45,570 bases of DNA from Haloarcula argentinensis DSM 12282 (GTDB taxonomy: Archaea > Halobacteriota > Halobacteria > Halobacteriales > Haloarculaceae), in assembly GCA_000336895.1 (NCBI GenBank), contig AOLX01000003.1:61395-106964 (forward strand). Direction: 5' to 3'. The notes below the pieces were generated by a model that saw nothing but the letters and a program-made list of their open reading frames with translations, searched no databases and was not told the origin of the DNA. Made by a program: the position numbers and the translations under genes. Position 1 is the stretch's first letter. Each line of letters begins with the position of its first letter. This document shows, one piece after another, positions 1-7,505 of the stretch.

Positions 1-2
1 CG

Positions 3-593
3 CCTGTTGTCTCGGTCACGCTCACCGGCAAGGCTGTCGGGACAAGCGATGTCGAGCTGACTGTTGCAGCCGTTGGTGACGAATCCGGGAACGCATACAA
101 TGTCACCAGCGTACGCGCCGGAACACTGACAGTCGAATCCGGAAATGACACAGCAACCCCAACGGAGACGCCAACGCCAACACCAACTCCGACAGAGACA
201 CCAACCGAGTCAGACTCTTCCAGTTCCGACGATGGTAATGATGATGATGACGATAGCCATGACGGTGACGATGACAGTGATTCCAGCAGCAGTGACTCCG
301 GTGACACGGCAACACCGACGGACACACCGACAGTAACGGAACCGACACCTGGTGACACGCCGACAACGACGACAGCGGCAACTGAACAACCGACACAGAC
401 GGCAACCGAGCAGTCAACCTCGACGCAGACCAGCGGTGGGCCGGCCATCACGCCGGACGCGACGAACACACCGTCTCAGACCAGAGCGACCGACAGTGTT
501 GAGCCGTCTGGCGGCTCACCGACAAATCTGCTTGTGGGTGGGAGCATTCTCGTGGCTGTTCTGGGTGGGATCACCATCTACCGTCGGTTGTAG
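3..593 (+). CDS. C-terminal part of a cell-surface anchored protein (partial, 5' end outside window)
   Basis: The open frame enters from the left edge and ends at a TAG at 591-593. The first ~45 residues (VSVTLTGKAVGTSDVELTV... then ...GTLTVES) resemble the end of the cohesin-like beta-sandwich modules found in haloarchaeal exoproteins. A long low-complexity stalk follows, made of TPTPT/TET runs, an Asp/Ser-rich block (about 215-300 nt) and more Thr/Pro, as expected for a glycosylated spacer crossing the S-layer. The end is GGSPTNLLVGGSILVAVLGG plus ITIYRRL, a single membrane helix with a short basic tail, so it is C-terminally membrane anchored. No PGF motif precedes the helix, so an archaeosortase substrate is not indicated. 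The ligand is unknown. The reading frame and anchor are clear; the cohesin assignment is tentative. Confidence 0.75.
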   Translation, partial: PVVSVTLTGKAVGTSDVELTVAAVGDESGNAYNVTSVRAGTLTVESGNDTATPTETPTPTPTPTETPTESDSSSSDDGNDDDDDSHDGDDDSDSSSSDSGDTATPTDTPTVTEPTPGDTPTTTTAATEQPTQTATEQSTSTQTSGGPAITPDATNTPSQTRATDSVEPSGGSPTNLLVGGSILVAVLGGITIYRRL

Positions 594-662
594 AAGACGG
601 CTTTCACGAGCTACTCAGCTACTTCAGAGCGCTCGATGAGGTCGTTGTCTTCCATGAGCCAA

Positions 663-935
663 TCAATCCTCGCGGACGAGCCAGCCGAGCTGGTCACGAA
701 CCCATGTGAGATGGGGCCGCCGCATCGAGGACAGCCGCAGCGCTGGCGGCCCGTCGTTGGGGTTGTCGAGATTCCCGTCACCCACCAGACAGCCTCGGAT
801 CGCCTCGTGCTGGGCATCGCTCAGATCACGGAACGAACAGTGCTTGCTCCGGGACCAGTGCTGTGCCAAGCGCTGATACTCGCTGTCGCACTGGTGGCAG
901 ATACCCCCACGAGCGTCAACGACCCACTCGCTCAT
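663..935 (-). pseudogene. LAGLIDADG-like / zinc-finger nuclease remnant
   Basis: A 90-residue minus-strand frame begins MSEWVVDARGGICHQCDS. It contains a C-x2-C...H-x5-C zinc-finger-like start followed by LSDAQHEAIRGCLVGDGNL, which resembles the 'LLxGDGxL' core of LAGLIDADG-type homing-endonuclease-like proteins encoded on haloarchaeal plasmids. Such proteins are normally well over 150 residues. Here the frame stops at 663, and the sequence beyond it continues in another frame (…IDWLMEDNDLIERSEVAE, down to 611), so the 3' part is missing or frameshifted. Probably a decayed gene. The family assignment is by motif recall only. Confidence 0.45.
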
Positions 936-1065
936 ACCCGCTGGTCCGAACGGATCAATATGTAGGTATCGTGTTCGCTCTAGTGTCGGTCGGCTATAGC
1001 TTCAGTCCGGTGTGGAAGGATAGACTGCACAGCGGCCGCAGTCACGGCTACTGGTCAGTACAGGA

Positions 1066-1605
1066 TTAGCACATACCACCGTAGTGGGGGCCTTCGAACG
1101 TCCCATCGGAGTTGACCGGCACGTGAATATCACCATAACACGCATCGTTGTTAAACGTGTCACGTGTCGTCACATTTCGGGCTGTGACGATTACCTCGAA
1201 GGACTCGATGCCATCGGTGTCAGCGCTACTGATATTATAGGCGGTCCGGCGTGACTCAGGTGACAGAGCGTAGCTCTCGTTGCGGACAGTCTCGTTCGTT
1301 GCAAGTCGGATGATACGGAGTTGTACGTCGGCGCTCTGGTTCCAGTCATTTATTAGTCGCACCTCTTTGTTCTCAGATGCGACCACACCGGTGGCAGTAC
1401 CGGCAGATTTGGAAGTGGACGCTGGTGTTGAGGTGGCAGTACCGGGAGATTGAGAAGTGGACGTTGGTGTTGAGATGTCAGTACCGGGAGATTGGGAAGT
1501 GGACGCCGGTGTTGAGATGTCAGTACCGACTTCCGGGGCAATACAACCGGCCAAGAGTATCATGGCTACTAGTCCCATGACTTGCCAGTTTATTGGAGGG
1601 CGCAT
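1066..1605 (-). CDS. lipoprotein with Thr/Ser repeat spacer
   Basis: 179 residues. The N-terminus INWQVMGLVAMILLAGC is a lipoprotein signal with an LAGC lipobox, so the mature protein is probably lipid-anchored on the outer face of the membrane. Three 14-residue repeats (GTDISTPASTSQSP type) form a flexible spacer at about residues 27-70. A globular domain of ~105 residues follows, with the pattern NDWNQSADVQLRI, NETVRNESY, YNISSADTDGIESFEV and two cysteines near the C-terminus. The same domain pattern occurs in the lipoprotein at 42547-42942, so the two are paralogues, the other lacking the repeat spacer. An alternative start is the internal Met at residue 9. The function is unknown. It sits alone on this strand between remnants. 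Confidence 0.75.
   Translation of the reverse strand: MRPPINWQVMGLVAMILLAGCIAPEVGTDISTPASTSQSPGTDISTPTSTSQSPGTATSTPASTSKSAGTATGVVASENKEVRLINDWNQSADVQLRIIRLATNETVRNESYALSPESRRTAYNISSADTDGIESFEVIVTARNVTTRDTFNNDACYGDIHVPVNSDGTFEGPHYGGMC
1391..1516. repeat. three tandem 42-bp in-frame repeats
   Basis: Units at 1391-1432, 1433-1474 and 1475-1516, with a partial fourth at 1517-1530. Each encodes 14 residues of the Thr/Ser/Pro spacer of the lipoprotein at 1066-1605. The units differ by only a few bases. The length is a multiple of three, so slippage would change spacer length without breaking the frame. Confidence 0.85.
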
Positions 1606-2083
1606 CGTCTACGATTGGACAAGCAACAGTTGAAAACTTTGGGCACGCCTTTCGGCCATTCTCTCGTTGTAGAAACATTCTGTCGGTGAAATAGTCGGCC
1701 TCACGCAAACGGATGAAAACATCGTGACGGTCGCGGAGGAACTCGGCTTCCCGGCCCGAAAAGCTACCGCACGGCACAGATGACGATGCCACTCCAGCGG
1801 GGTCAGGCCGACTTTGATCTCGCACTAAACAGCTGATTCAGCAGGAGAGGGCCAGAAGCAACGACGGCAATGTAATAGATCCTCAGAGTCTTGCACGTCG
1901 CTTGTGACAGAAGTCGAATAGAACAGCGGTTTGTTCGATACAGAGCGTTTATCCGGCGATCCAATCTGATTGACTCAGGTAGAGACTCTGTACAAGATAT
2001 GCAGTCTTACTGAACAGTCGTGTCACGCCTGCTCGCGACGACCAAAGCCCACCCGTATCCACTACGGCACTGGGACCGTCAGG
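1606..2083. other. intergenic stretch with no confident gene
   Basis: No frame with a convincing start and family signature. A minus-strand stretch around 1640-1800 reads like protein (…GREAEFLRDRHDVFIRLREA…) but is short and lacks an identifiable start, so it may be a gene fragment. The rest shows nothing recognisable. Confidence 0.4.
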
Positions 2084-2302
2084 TCAAGCGGCGATGAGAC
2101 CGACGCATCGCATGTATGAGAGTCCACTGCGGCCGACGAAGACCATCGTCGCCGGCAGGCCAAGGCCAGCTAGTGCTCCAAAGACAACGTCAACACCATC
2201 TTCGACAGCAGTGTCACAGTAAATGTTTCCGACGTCGGTCTGGCCCATCACAGAGCCAGCAAACAGCGTGAGGATCAACAGCAACTGTGTTGCCTGGCGC
2301 AC
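2084..2302 (-). CDS. small membrane protein with signal peptide, probably truncated
   Basis: 72 residues from a GTG start. The N-terminus QLLLILTLFAGSVMGQ is a good Sec signal peptide, with cleavage predicted near residue 20. It is followed by TDVGNIYCDTAVEDGVDVVF and a hydrophobic segment GALAGLGLPATMVFVG. Small haloarchaeal plasmid and virus-like proteins with this arrangement (signal peptide, conserved Cys, Gly-rich helix, then 'YMR') usually continue with a second helix. Here the frame ends soon after SYMR, which suggests 3' truncation. The gene lies just beyond the box cluster at 2389-2542. The function is unknown, and the assignment as a real gene is moderately supported. Confidence 0.45.
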   Translation of the reverse strand: MRQATQLLLILTLFAGSVMGQTDVGNIYCDTAVEDGVDVVFGALAGLGLPATMVFVGRSGLSYMRCVGLIAA

Positions 2303-2388
2303 GCCGGGCGTGAGCCATGCTTCAGCGAACTGGCGCTTTGCGTGAGTGTAGAGTGTTGGTTAACAGTGTTGAGTCAGCACATCGACCC

Positions 2389-2542
2389 ACACCGGGTTTC
2401 CGGTGAAAAAAGCGCCACCATCTCACAGGGGTAGACTGTTGGAATCTCAGACGCAACACACCATGTTTCCGATGAAATCAGGAGACTACAGTCAAATATT
2501 AGTGGTTATCAGCTAACGAGAGACACCGGATTTCTGATGAAA
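2389..2542 (-). repeat. three origin-recognition-box-like 20-mers downstream of orc1/cdc6
   Basis: 20-bp boxes at 2389-2408 (ACACCGGGTTTCCGGTGAAA, perfect), 2458-2477 and 2523-2542 (both degenerate, keeping ACACC…TTTC…GATGAAA). All have the same orientation as the two boxes upstream of the initiator gene. They lie 3' of the initiator gene, so the array brackets the gene as well as the AT-rich core. Confidence 0.8.
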
Positions 2543-2598
2543 CTAAGTGCATCGCAGAGATGCGGAACAGTGGTAGTACGCTGCTTTACAAAATCGAT

Positions 2599-3807
2599 TC
2601 AGCTGATTGTATCTTCGAGCACCTGTTGCACGACATCTGGATCTTCCAGAAGCTGATGTTCTGTATAGCTCCCTTCTGCACTACCACCACTGTGGCGCGT
2701 TTGTTCGATAATATCTAAGAAAGCGTGTTCCTTGAGAAGGTCACGGACTCGTCGTAACGAGAGAGGATCAGAGCCTTCCTGACGGCAAATTTCTTCGTAC
2801 ACGTCGTAGATTCGGGTTGTTCGGAAGCCGATATCATCAGCTCCATCGCCAGCATTGTCAACCGAAAGGATAGTCAACGCCTGTAGTACGTATCGAGAAT
2901 GTGGCGTTGAGCCGCTAATGAGCTCACGGAACCGATCAGTCTCAGCCCGCTCTCGAGCTTGAACAACGAAGTCTTCTGGAACCGTCTTCATGTCCGATGA
3001 TTGGGCAATTTCACCTGCATATCGAAGTATGTCAATCGCTTTTCGTGCATCGCCGTGCTCACGAGCTGCGAGTGCAGCTGCCCGAGGGATAACACCACCT
3101 TCGAGTACTCCCTCTCTGAATGCGTCGCCCCGTGCACTCATGATTTCATTGAGCTGATTAGCGTCGTAGGGTGGGAACACAAATTCTCGTTCGCAAAGAC
3201 TGGACTTGACCCGCTCGTCCATCCGATCCTTATACTTGATTTTGTTGCTAATCCCGATGACACCGATCTTACAGTCTTCAATTTTTCCAGCCTCTCCAGC
3301 TCGTGACAGTTGCATCAGGATGTCGTCGTCTTCGAGTTTGTCGATCTCGTCGAGGATTATGAGGACGACGTCATAACGCATATCGAGAATCCGCCAGAGA
3401 CGCTTGTAGTAGGTTGCAGTGCTAATTCCCTTGTCGGGAATGTAGATATCATTCTCCTCCGTATTTACTGAGTCCGCGATCGTTTGCACAGACTGGGTTT
3501 CGGTGCTGTCCTGGGCACAATCCACGTATGCGTAGACAGCGTTGATACCCTCCTCAGATGCGGTATCGACCAGTTGACGAGAAACGTATTTGGCACAGAG
3601 AGACTTCCCTGTTCCAGTCTTTCCATACAGGAGGATGTTGCTAGGACTCTGGCCAAAGATGGCGGGATTTACCGCATTAGCCAGTTGCTTGATTTCTTCA
3701 TCTCGACCAACGATGCGATCCTCCTCCGGGAGATGGCTGATTTCAAGCAGTTCCTTGTTCACGAAAATGGGATCTTCAAGGATGAAGAGATCGTCAGAGT
3801 CGGACAT
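2599..3807 (-). CDS. orc1/cdc6: Orc1/Cdc6-family replication initiator
   Basis: 402 residues from the start chosen at 3807 (MSDSDDLFILEDP). It is an AAA+ origin-binding ATPase that recognises origin boxes and recruits MCM helicase. Walker A GKTGTGKS lies at residues 62-69, Walker B VVLIILDEID at 147-156, a sensor-1-like GISNK near 186, and sensor-2-like GDARKAIDILRYAGE near 252-266. A C-terminal winged-helix domain of about 100 residues follows. The length matches the family. The frame stays open to a start at 3861, but those 18 residues would be encoded by origin box 3815-3834 (reading FHRKPGV), so the downstream start is preferred. Boxes on both sides mark this as a cognate initiator-origin pair. 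A box ending 8 bp from the start codon suggests autoregulation. Confidence 0.93.
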   Translation of the reverse strand: MSDSDDLFILEDPIFVNKELLEISHLPEEDRIVGRDEEIKQLANAVNPAIFGQSPSNILLYGKTGTGKSLCAKYVSRQLVDTASEEGINAVYAYVDCAQDSTETQSVQTIADSVNTEENDIYIPDKGISTATYYKRLWRILDMRYDVVLIILDEIDKLEDDDILMQLSRAGEAGKIEDCKIGVIGISNKIKYKDRMDERVKSSLCEREFVFPPYDANQLNEIMSARGDAFREGVLEGGVIPRAAALAAREHGDARKAIDILRYAGEIAQSSDMKTVPEDFVVQARERAETDRFRELISGSTPHSRYVLQALTILSVDNAGDGADDIGFRTTRIYDVYEEICRQEGSDPLSLRRVRDLLKEHAFLDIIEQTRHSGGSAEGSYTEHQLLEDPDVVQQVLEDTIS

Positions 3808-3814
3808 TGCTTGT

Positions 3815-3881
3815 ACACCGGGTTTCCGGTGAAACGTCTTGATACTTTCCCCGAGACACACACACCACGTTTCCGGTGAAA
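3815..3881 (-). repeat. two origin boxes immediately upstream of orc1/cdc6
   Basis: Boxes at 3815-3834 (perfect ACACCGGGTTTCCGGTGAAA) and 3862-3881 (ACACCACGTTTCCGGTGAAA), 47 bp apart start to start, in minus orientation and facing the boxes at 4316-4534 across the AT-rich core. The first overlaps the promoter/5' region of the initiator gene. Confidence 0.88.
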
Positions 3882-3925
3882 AGCGTCTAGAGGGTGTTTA
3901 GTGTCCAGATGAAACGGGGGTTAGG

Positions 3926-3945
3926 ATGCACCGGAAACATGGTTT
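3926..3945 (+). repeat. degenerate origin box
   Basis: ATGCACCGGAAACATGGTTT matches the plus-orientation box TTTCACCGGAAACCCGGTGT at 15 of 20 positions, including the CACCGGAAAC core. It lies on the edge of the AT-rich core, between the two opposed groups. Confidence 0.6.
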
Positions 3946-4227
3946 CAACTGCGATCTACCTCAGCCGCATTGGCGGGATAGCCAAGGAAATACCAGAGTA
4001 GGGCAGAGATAGAAATCCCGAGATAGATAGGATAGAACGGTTCTGTGGAGTGTTTTCGATTGGAGTGATGAAAATCATAAGCGAGAAAATCTCGCTCTAA
4101 TCTATGAAAAGCGATTCAGCTAATGGAATATCACGCTAGGATTGTATATAAAACTATGTCAGACATAGCAATAAAGATAGTATCTGGTCATTTCCTTGCT
4201 GATGTGAGTTCCATTATGTTCTTCCTC

Positions 4228-4251
4228 CTGCAGATTTCCCTGAATCTGCAG
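4228..4251. repeat. perfect hairpin inside the origin AT-rich core
   Basis: A 9-bp inverted repeat, CTGCAGATT (4228-4236) and AATCTGCAG (4243-4251), with a 6-nt loop. It is not part of any open frame that looks coding. It may be a structural element of the origin or a terminator-like stem. Only the symmetry is certain. Confidence 0.6.
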
Positions 4252-4315
4252 ATAGCGTAGGAATATTCCTTTTGTAACCAATGGGTTTAGCAGCTATACT
4301 GTCTCTATTGGGCAA

Positions 4316-4534
4316 TTTCACCGGAAATCTGGTGTGTCTGTCTACGCTCCCCAGTTGACGCAATAGTAGTTGATCCGGAACGTTCTTGGTTACTGCTATG
4401 GCTCTCTGTTTCACCGGAAACCCGGTGTGCGTGTGGTTCCATTCAGCGGTGATTTGGCTGATTTGGATTTCACCGGAAACCCGGTGTGCGTGCGAAGTCT
4501 CAGTATCTCTCAGATTTCACCGGAAACCCGGTGT
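4316..4534 (+). repeat. four origin boxes, right side of the origin
   Basis: Boxes at 4316-4335 (two changes: TTTCACCGGAAATCTGGTGT), 4409-4428, 4468-4487 and 4515-4534 (the last three identical: TTTCACCGGAAACCCGGTGT). Start-to-start spacing is 93, 59 and 47 bp. The box is itself an imperfect palindrome (CACCGG…CCGGTG). Irregular spacing and opposed orientation to the left group identify them as protein-binding sites. Confidence 0.9.
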
Positions 4535-4559
4535 CCCCCTATCACATTTCAACAGTAGT

Positions 4560-5315
4560 CTCTCAGTTTCCCCGTCGTCGAATCAGCGAGCTCTTGGACG
4601 GGCTTTTTCGAGCGCGTCACGAGATCGAGGACGCCGTCGAGGTTCGTTTCCCCGTAGAAGAACGTGTTCGACTCATGGTCGCGAGCAGCGCACGCGGGAG
4701 GGCGTCAGCGAGCTGTGTGGTCGGGACGAGCCGGCGCCGACGGAGCGCACGGATCCCCGGGAGAAACTGACGCAAGACGAACTCGCGGAGGTCAACGAGC
4801 AGGCAATGCGGATCAGCGATGAAGTGAAAGGCGGCTGGTCGAGAGCAGTCGTCGCGAAGCAGCTGTCCGAGAAGGTGCAGCGCGGGCGGGACGTCACGAA
4901 GGCGGTGCTGGAGACGCTCGAAGAACTGAAAGCGGCGCCGAGGGCGATCGTGCCCATCGCGGACGTGCCGGATGTTCCGGTCGGTGAGGTGACCACGTTC
5001 TACGGCGCCGTGGCGAAGGGCGGCGCCGCGGCGAACCTCCCCTCCGCCAACGAAGCGGAGCCGGCCGTCGACGACAGTCACCGCAAGACTTGGGACGTTG
5101 AAGGCGTCGAGATGGAGATCGCGATCGAGGCGATCGCCGCGGCCGGTGTGAGCGACGAGTACAGCATGCAATCGTCGGGAGCGTTCTGCCCTCGTCGCCT
5201 GCGAAGACGAACGGCTCGGAGAGTCAGCGGTGAGGGACCATCTGGAGTGGCTGTCGGTCGGGACATGGTGGAGGGGGCGTCAGCGGTTGTGGGAAGCTAT
5301 CGAGGCGTCGTCTAG
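4560..5315 (+). pseudogene. GC-rich scrambled coding remnant, including an RPA/SSB-like N-terminal fragment
   Basis: A frame is open through this stretch, but only part of it looks like protein. Residues encoded at about 4760-5000 read LTQDELAEVNEQAMRISDEV…, ending IADVPDVPVGEVTT. This resembles the N-terminal segment of plasmid-borne haloarchaeal RPA/SSB-like proteins (VNEQA…, IADV…), which should then continue into an OB-fold. Here the sequence switches to unrelated Ala/Glu-rich text. Another frame at 4561-4690 (ISELLDGLFRARHEIEDAVEV) and a third at 5190-5310 also look like pieces of genes. The base composition is much more GC-rich than the origin next to it. Best read as a mosaic of gene fragments. 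Confidence 0.4.
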
Positions 5316-5647
5316 GTGTCGGTGGCGATACGCAGGGAGTAGGCGATCAGGAGGAGCCCGCCGAACTGGAGGAGGCGGACGATCAGCCGGAATACGTTCT
5401 GGTAGCGGATCGGGACGATGCGGAACGTGAGGAGCCCCTGTCCAGCCACCGCCAGGACGTATGTCACGCCGAAGAGCAGGATCATCCCGATCGAGAGATA
5501 TCGCATCGACGGGTCGTCGTTGCGTCGGAGCCCGCGATAGGCCTGACCGCCGATGTAGAGGCCAACGAGGGCGGAGCCGGTCGCCGCCACCCCGGCCGCG
5601 AGACCGACAACGCCGGTGAAGTCGGTAAGCGCGCTGAAGACGTTCAT
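5312..5647 (-). CDS. small integral membrane protein (DUF7521-like)
   Basis: 111 residues with three predicted membrane helices at about residues 10-34, 48-70 and 84-106. A short loop contains GGQAYRGLRRNDDPSMRYLSIG, a pattern seen in haloarchaeal DUF7521-type proteins, which are commonly encoded directly after a winged-helix regulator. The same arrangement is present here: the start lies 1 bp after the stop of the regulator at 5649-6008, so the two are almost certainly co-transcribed. The function is unknown. A role in sensing or anchoring for the regulator is conjecture. Confidence 0.75.
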   Translation of the reverse strand: MNVFSALTDFTGVVGLAAGVAATGSALVGLYIGGQAYRGLRRNDDPSMRYLSIGMILLFGVTYVLAVAGQGLLTFRIVPIRYQNVFRLIVRLLQFGGLLLIAYSLRIATDT

Positions 5648-5648
5648 C

Positions 5649-6008
5649 TCAGAGCTGTCCCCACATCCGCGAGAGCTCGTCGGCCGGGTCGCTCTCCGTC
5701 CGGTCGATCGTCCAGTCCAGTTCGCCGTCGCGGATCGTCAGCTCGAACCGATCGAGTGTCGAGACGTACACCGTCTCGTGGTGGCCGTCGCGGCGCGGTC
5801 GCGTCCGCTCGGTGAGGAGGGCACAGTCACAGAGCTCGTCGACCCGACGATAGATCGACGACACCGAGAGATCGCAGTGCTCGCCGAGTTCCTTGGCCGA
5901 CAGCGGTTCCGCACTCGTCGCGACGAGGATCGACCGAACGTGCTCGTCGTCCAGCAGAGCGACGACGTCGGCAACGTCGGGGTCCTCGTCCACAGCGTCA
6001 TCTGACAT
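5649..6008 (-). CDS. winged helix-turn-helix transcription regulator (ArsR-like)
   Basis: 119 residues from the ATG at 6008. A longer frame to 6092 exists but would overlap the upstream lipoprotein gene, and the shorter start gives a normal N-terminus. The core VVALLDDEHVRSILVATSAE, then LSAKELGEHCDLSVSSIYRRVDEL, is a typical wHTH with the recognition helix around SVSSIYRRV. A beta-wing (RRDGHHETVYVST) and a short C-terminal acidic tail follow. It is a cytoplasmic DNA-binding protein, target unknown. It sits between the Tat lipoprotein (6089-7330) and the membrane protein 5312-5647, all on the minus strand and probably one transcription unit. Confidence 0.85.
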   Translation of the reverse strand: MSDDAVDEDPDVADVVALLDDEHVRSILVATSAEPLSAKELGEHCDLSVSSIYRRVDELCDCALLTERTRPRRDGHHETVYVSTLDRFELTIRDGELDWTIDRTESDPADELSRMWGQL

Positions 6009-6088
6009 ACGTGGAACAAGTATCTTGCCCTCGGTTGGCCGAGGTCGTGGCGTCTGTGAGGTGCTGAAACGAGGGACGGCCGTGGCGC

Positions 6089-7330
6089 TCATCGGTCGTC
6101 CTCCAGTGGCAGCTCGAACAGTATCCGGAAGCTAACGTCGTTCATCGGGCCGTACACCACACTGATCCCTTCCGCAGTCGGAGTGTCACCCAGGTCGATC
6201 GTCGTCTCGTCACCGGCACTCACGGTGTTCTGGTCTGGCCAGAGTGGCTTCTTCTCGACCTGGCCCTTATCCTCGGGCGTATCGATGTCGTAGCAGATCA
6301 GGTCCGCGTCGGCCGACTCGCCGACCTCGTGACGAAGCGTGACGGTTTGGGTCTCGGCATCGAACACTCCACCCCACGTGACGTGTGGCGGATCGTCCAT
6401 CGGATCACGCTCACGATCCGGCCGGGCCGGTACTCGAGCAGAGACCGTCATGAATCGGCCGTCCTTCCTGACATCGACGGTCTGTGCCTCTTTCGTGAGT
6501 TCGTGTCGCTGCTGTCCGAGGGCACGCTTCATCTGCTCTTCAGAGAGGTTGGTCTCGGTTTCGTACCGTTCGATCAACAGGTGGTATGCGACATCATCGT
6601 CGATTCGAAACGCGTCGGCACCAAGTTCGGAAACCTCGGGGTTGATCCCCGGATGAGAGCCGCCAATGAACAACATCCGGTTTGCGCCGACCGCGTTGGT
6701 GACCGCCGCGAACGCGTCACTCTCTTCGTGGAACTGTCGACTGTGACCGTGTCCGGCGTCGATCGTCGCCTCAATGTCCGGTGCGTTGTGATCGCGAGTA
6801 CTCGACCACACGAGGACGCCGTCCCGTACTGCAGCCCGTCTGCGTACGTCTGAACGGGCGTACACGTCGTAGCCGCGATACGAGCCGTCAGGCTCGTAGC
6901 CGGTGTCTGCGAGCGTTGACGCCACGTCGTCGGCTGTGAACTCGGCCTCGATCACCGTGGCGAGGTTCGTGCTCGTGACACTGTCGTAGTTCTCGTACCC
7001 GATTCCGAAGTAGTCCAGTTCCATCTTCTGGAAACCGCGCCTGGCGACGAACTCCTCGGGGACAGGGCCGTCAAAGCGCCCGGGTTCGGCGTAGGTGATG
7101 ACCCAGTCTTCGTCGGTCTCGCTCTCCCATCCTGCGGGGAGCCAGCGGCGGTACTCCGGTGGGCCGGCGTCGGGAACGTCGACACGGCCGTACCTCGGTT
7201 TGCTGCTCAGCGGTGGTAAGCTGCCAGTACAGCCACTGAGCCCAGTCGTCAGACCGAGCGCGACGGCCGTCGCACTGCCGTTGAGAAACGAGCGTCGCGT
7301 CGGCCGGAAGGGATCGTCTGGTGGAACCAT
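6089..7330 (-). CDS. Tat-exported lipoprotein, unknown function (paralogue 1)
   Basis: 413 residues from the ATG at 7330. The N-terminus has a twin-arginine signal (RPTRRSFLNGSATAVALGL) and an LSGC lipobox, so it should be exported folded and lipid-anchored. The mature part begins with a conserved segment (YGRVDVPDAGPPEYRRWLPAG). The C-terminal ~90 residues form a beta-rich unit (VTWGGVFDAETQTVTLRHEVG … LWPDQNTVSAGDET). No catalytic motif was recognised. A close paralogue lies immediately upstream (7506-8740), so this is a tandem duplication that includes the promoter. A longer start upstream of 7330 is unlikely, because the TATA element at 7361-7370 fits a start at 7330. Confidence 0.85.
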   Translation of the reverse strand: MVPPDDPFRPTRRSFLNGSATAVALGLTTGLSGCTGSLPPLSSKPRYGRVDVPDAGPPEYRRWLPAGWESETDEDWVITYAEPGRFDGPVPEEFVARRGFQKMELDYFGIGYENYDSVTSTNLATVIEAEFTADDVASTLADTGYEPDGSYRGYDVYARSDVRRRAAVRDGVLVWSSTRDHNAPDIEATIDAGHGHSRQFHEESDAFAAVTNAVGANRMLFIGGSHPGINPEVSELGADAFRIDDDVAYHLLIERYETETNLSEEQMKRALGQQRHELTKEAQTVDVRKDGRFMTVSARVPARPDRERDPMDDPPHVTWGGVFDAETQTVTLRHEVGESADADLICYDIDTPEDKGQVEKKPLWPDQNTVSAGDETTIDLGDTPTAEGISVVYGPMNDVSFRILFELPLEDDR

Positions 7331-7360
7331 CGTGGTACGTAATCGATGACAGCCAGCTAT

Positions 7361-7370
7361 CTTTATACCG
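7361..7370 (-). promoter_or_regulatory. TATA-box promoter of the Tat lipoprotein gene (copy 1)
   Basis: On the minus strand the element reads CGGTATAAAG, about 31 bp from the ATG at 7330, which fits a nearly leaderless transcript. The stretch from the start codon to this box is highly similar to that at 8731-8780, so the promoter was duplicated with the gene. Confidence 0.65.
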
Positions 7371-7505
7371 GCCCGTCGGCCGCGCACTGGCAAACATCGG
7401 CGACAGATATATATGTAGAAGTGATCGATCGCCCGCTGGGACGATCGTCGCGATATTTGTCAGTTGAAGGTGGTAAAATACGTCACGGCCGGATAGCTCC
7501 CGATA

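Larger units (their letters stand above)
3862..4534. other. replication origin (oriC-type) of the replicon
   Basis: An intergenic region next to orc1/cdc6, bounded on the left by minus-oriented boxes and on the right by plus-oriented boxes. Between them, about 3960-4310 is clearly AT-rich (for example around 4060-4190), the likely duplex-unwinding element. A hairpin lies at 4228-4251. The converging box orientation around an AT-rich core next to the initiator gene is the standard haloarchaeal origin layout. Origin activity itself is inferred. Confidence 0.85.

Noticed and set aside
205..310. Asp/Ser-rich stretch as a calcium-binding domain
   Set aside because: It lacks a repeat register such as DxDxDG and sits in a Thr/Pro stalk, so a disordered linker is simpler.
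1391..1530. Tandem repeats as a minisatellite or iteron array
   Set aside because: The 42-bp units keep the reading frame of a lipoprotein spacer. Coding repeats explain them fully.
2389..4534. CRISPR-like array of 20-bp repeats
   Set aside because: Spacing is irregular (47-93 bp and larger gaps), the repeats face in two directions, and they flank an initiator gene. They are origin boxes.
4386..5315. A single 309-residue plus-strand protein starting inside the origin boxes
   Set aside because: Its first 60 residues are translations of the repeated origin boxes (FTGNPVCV, FHRKPGV), and the rest changes character several times. Not a natural protein.
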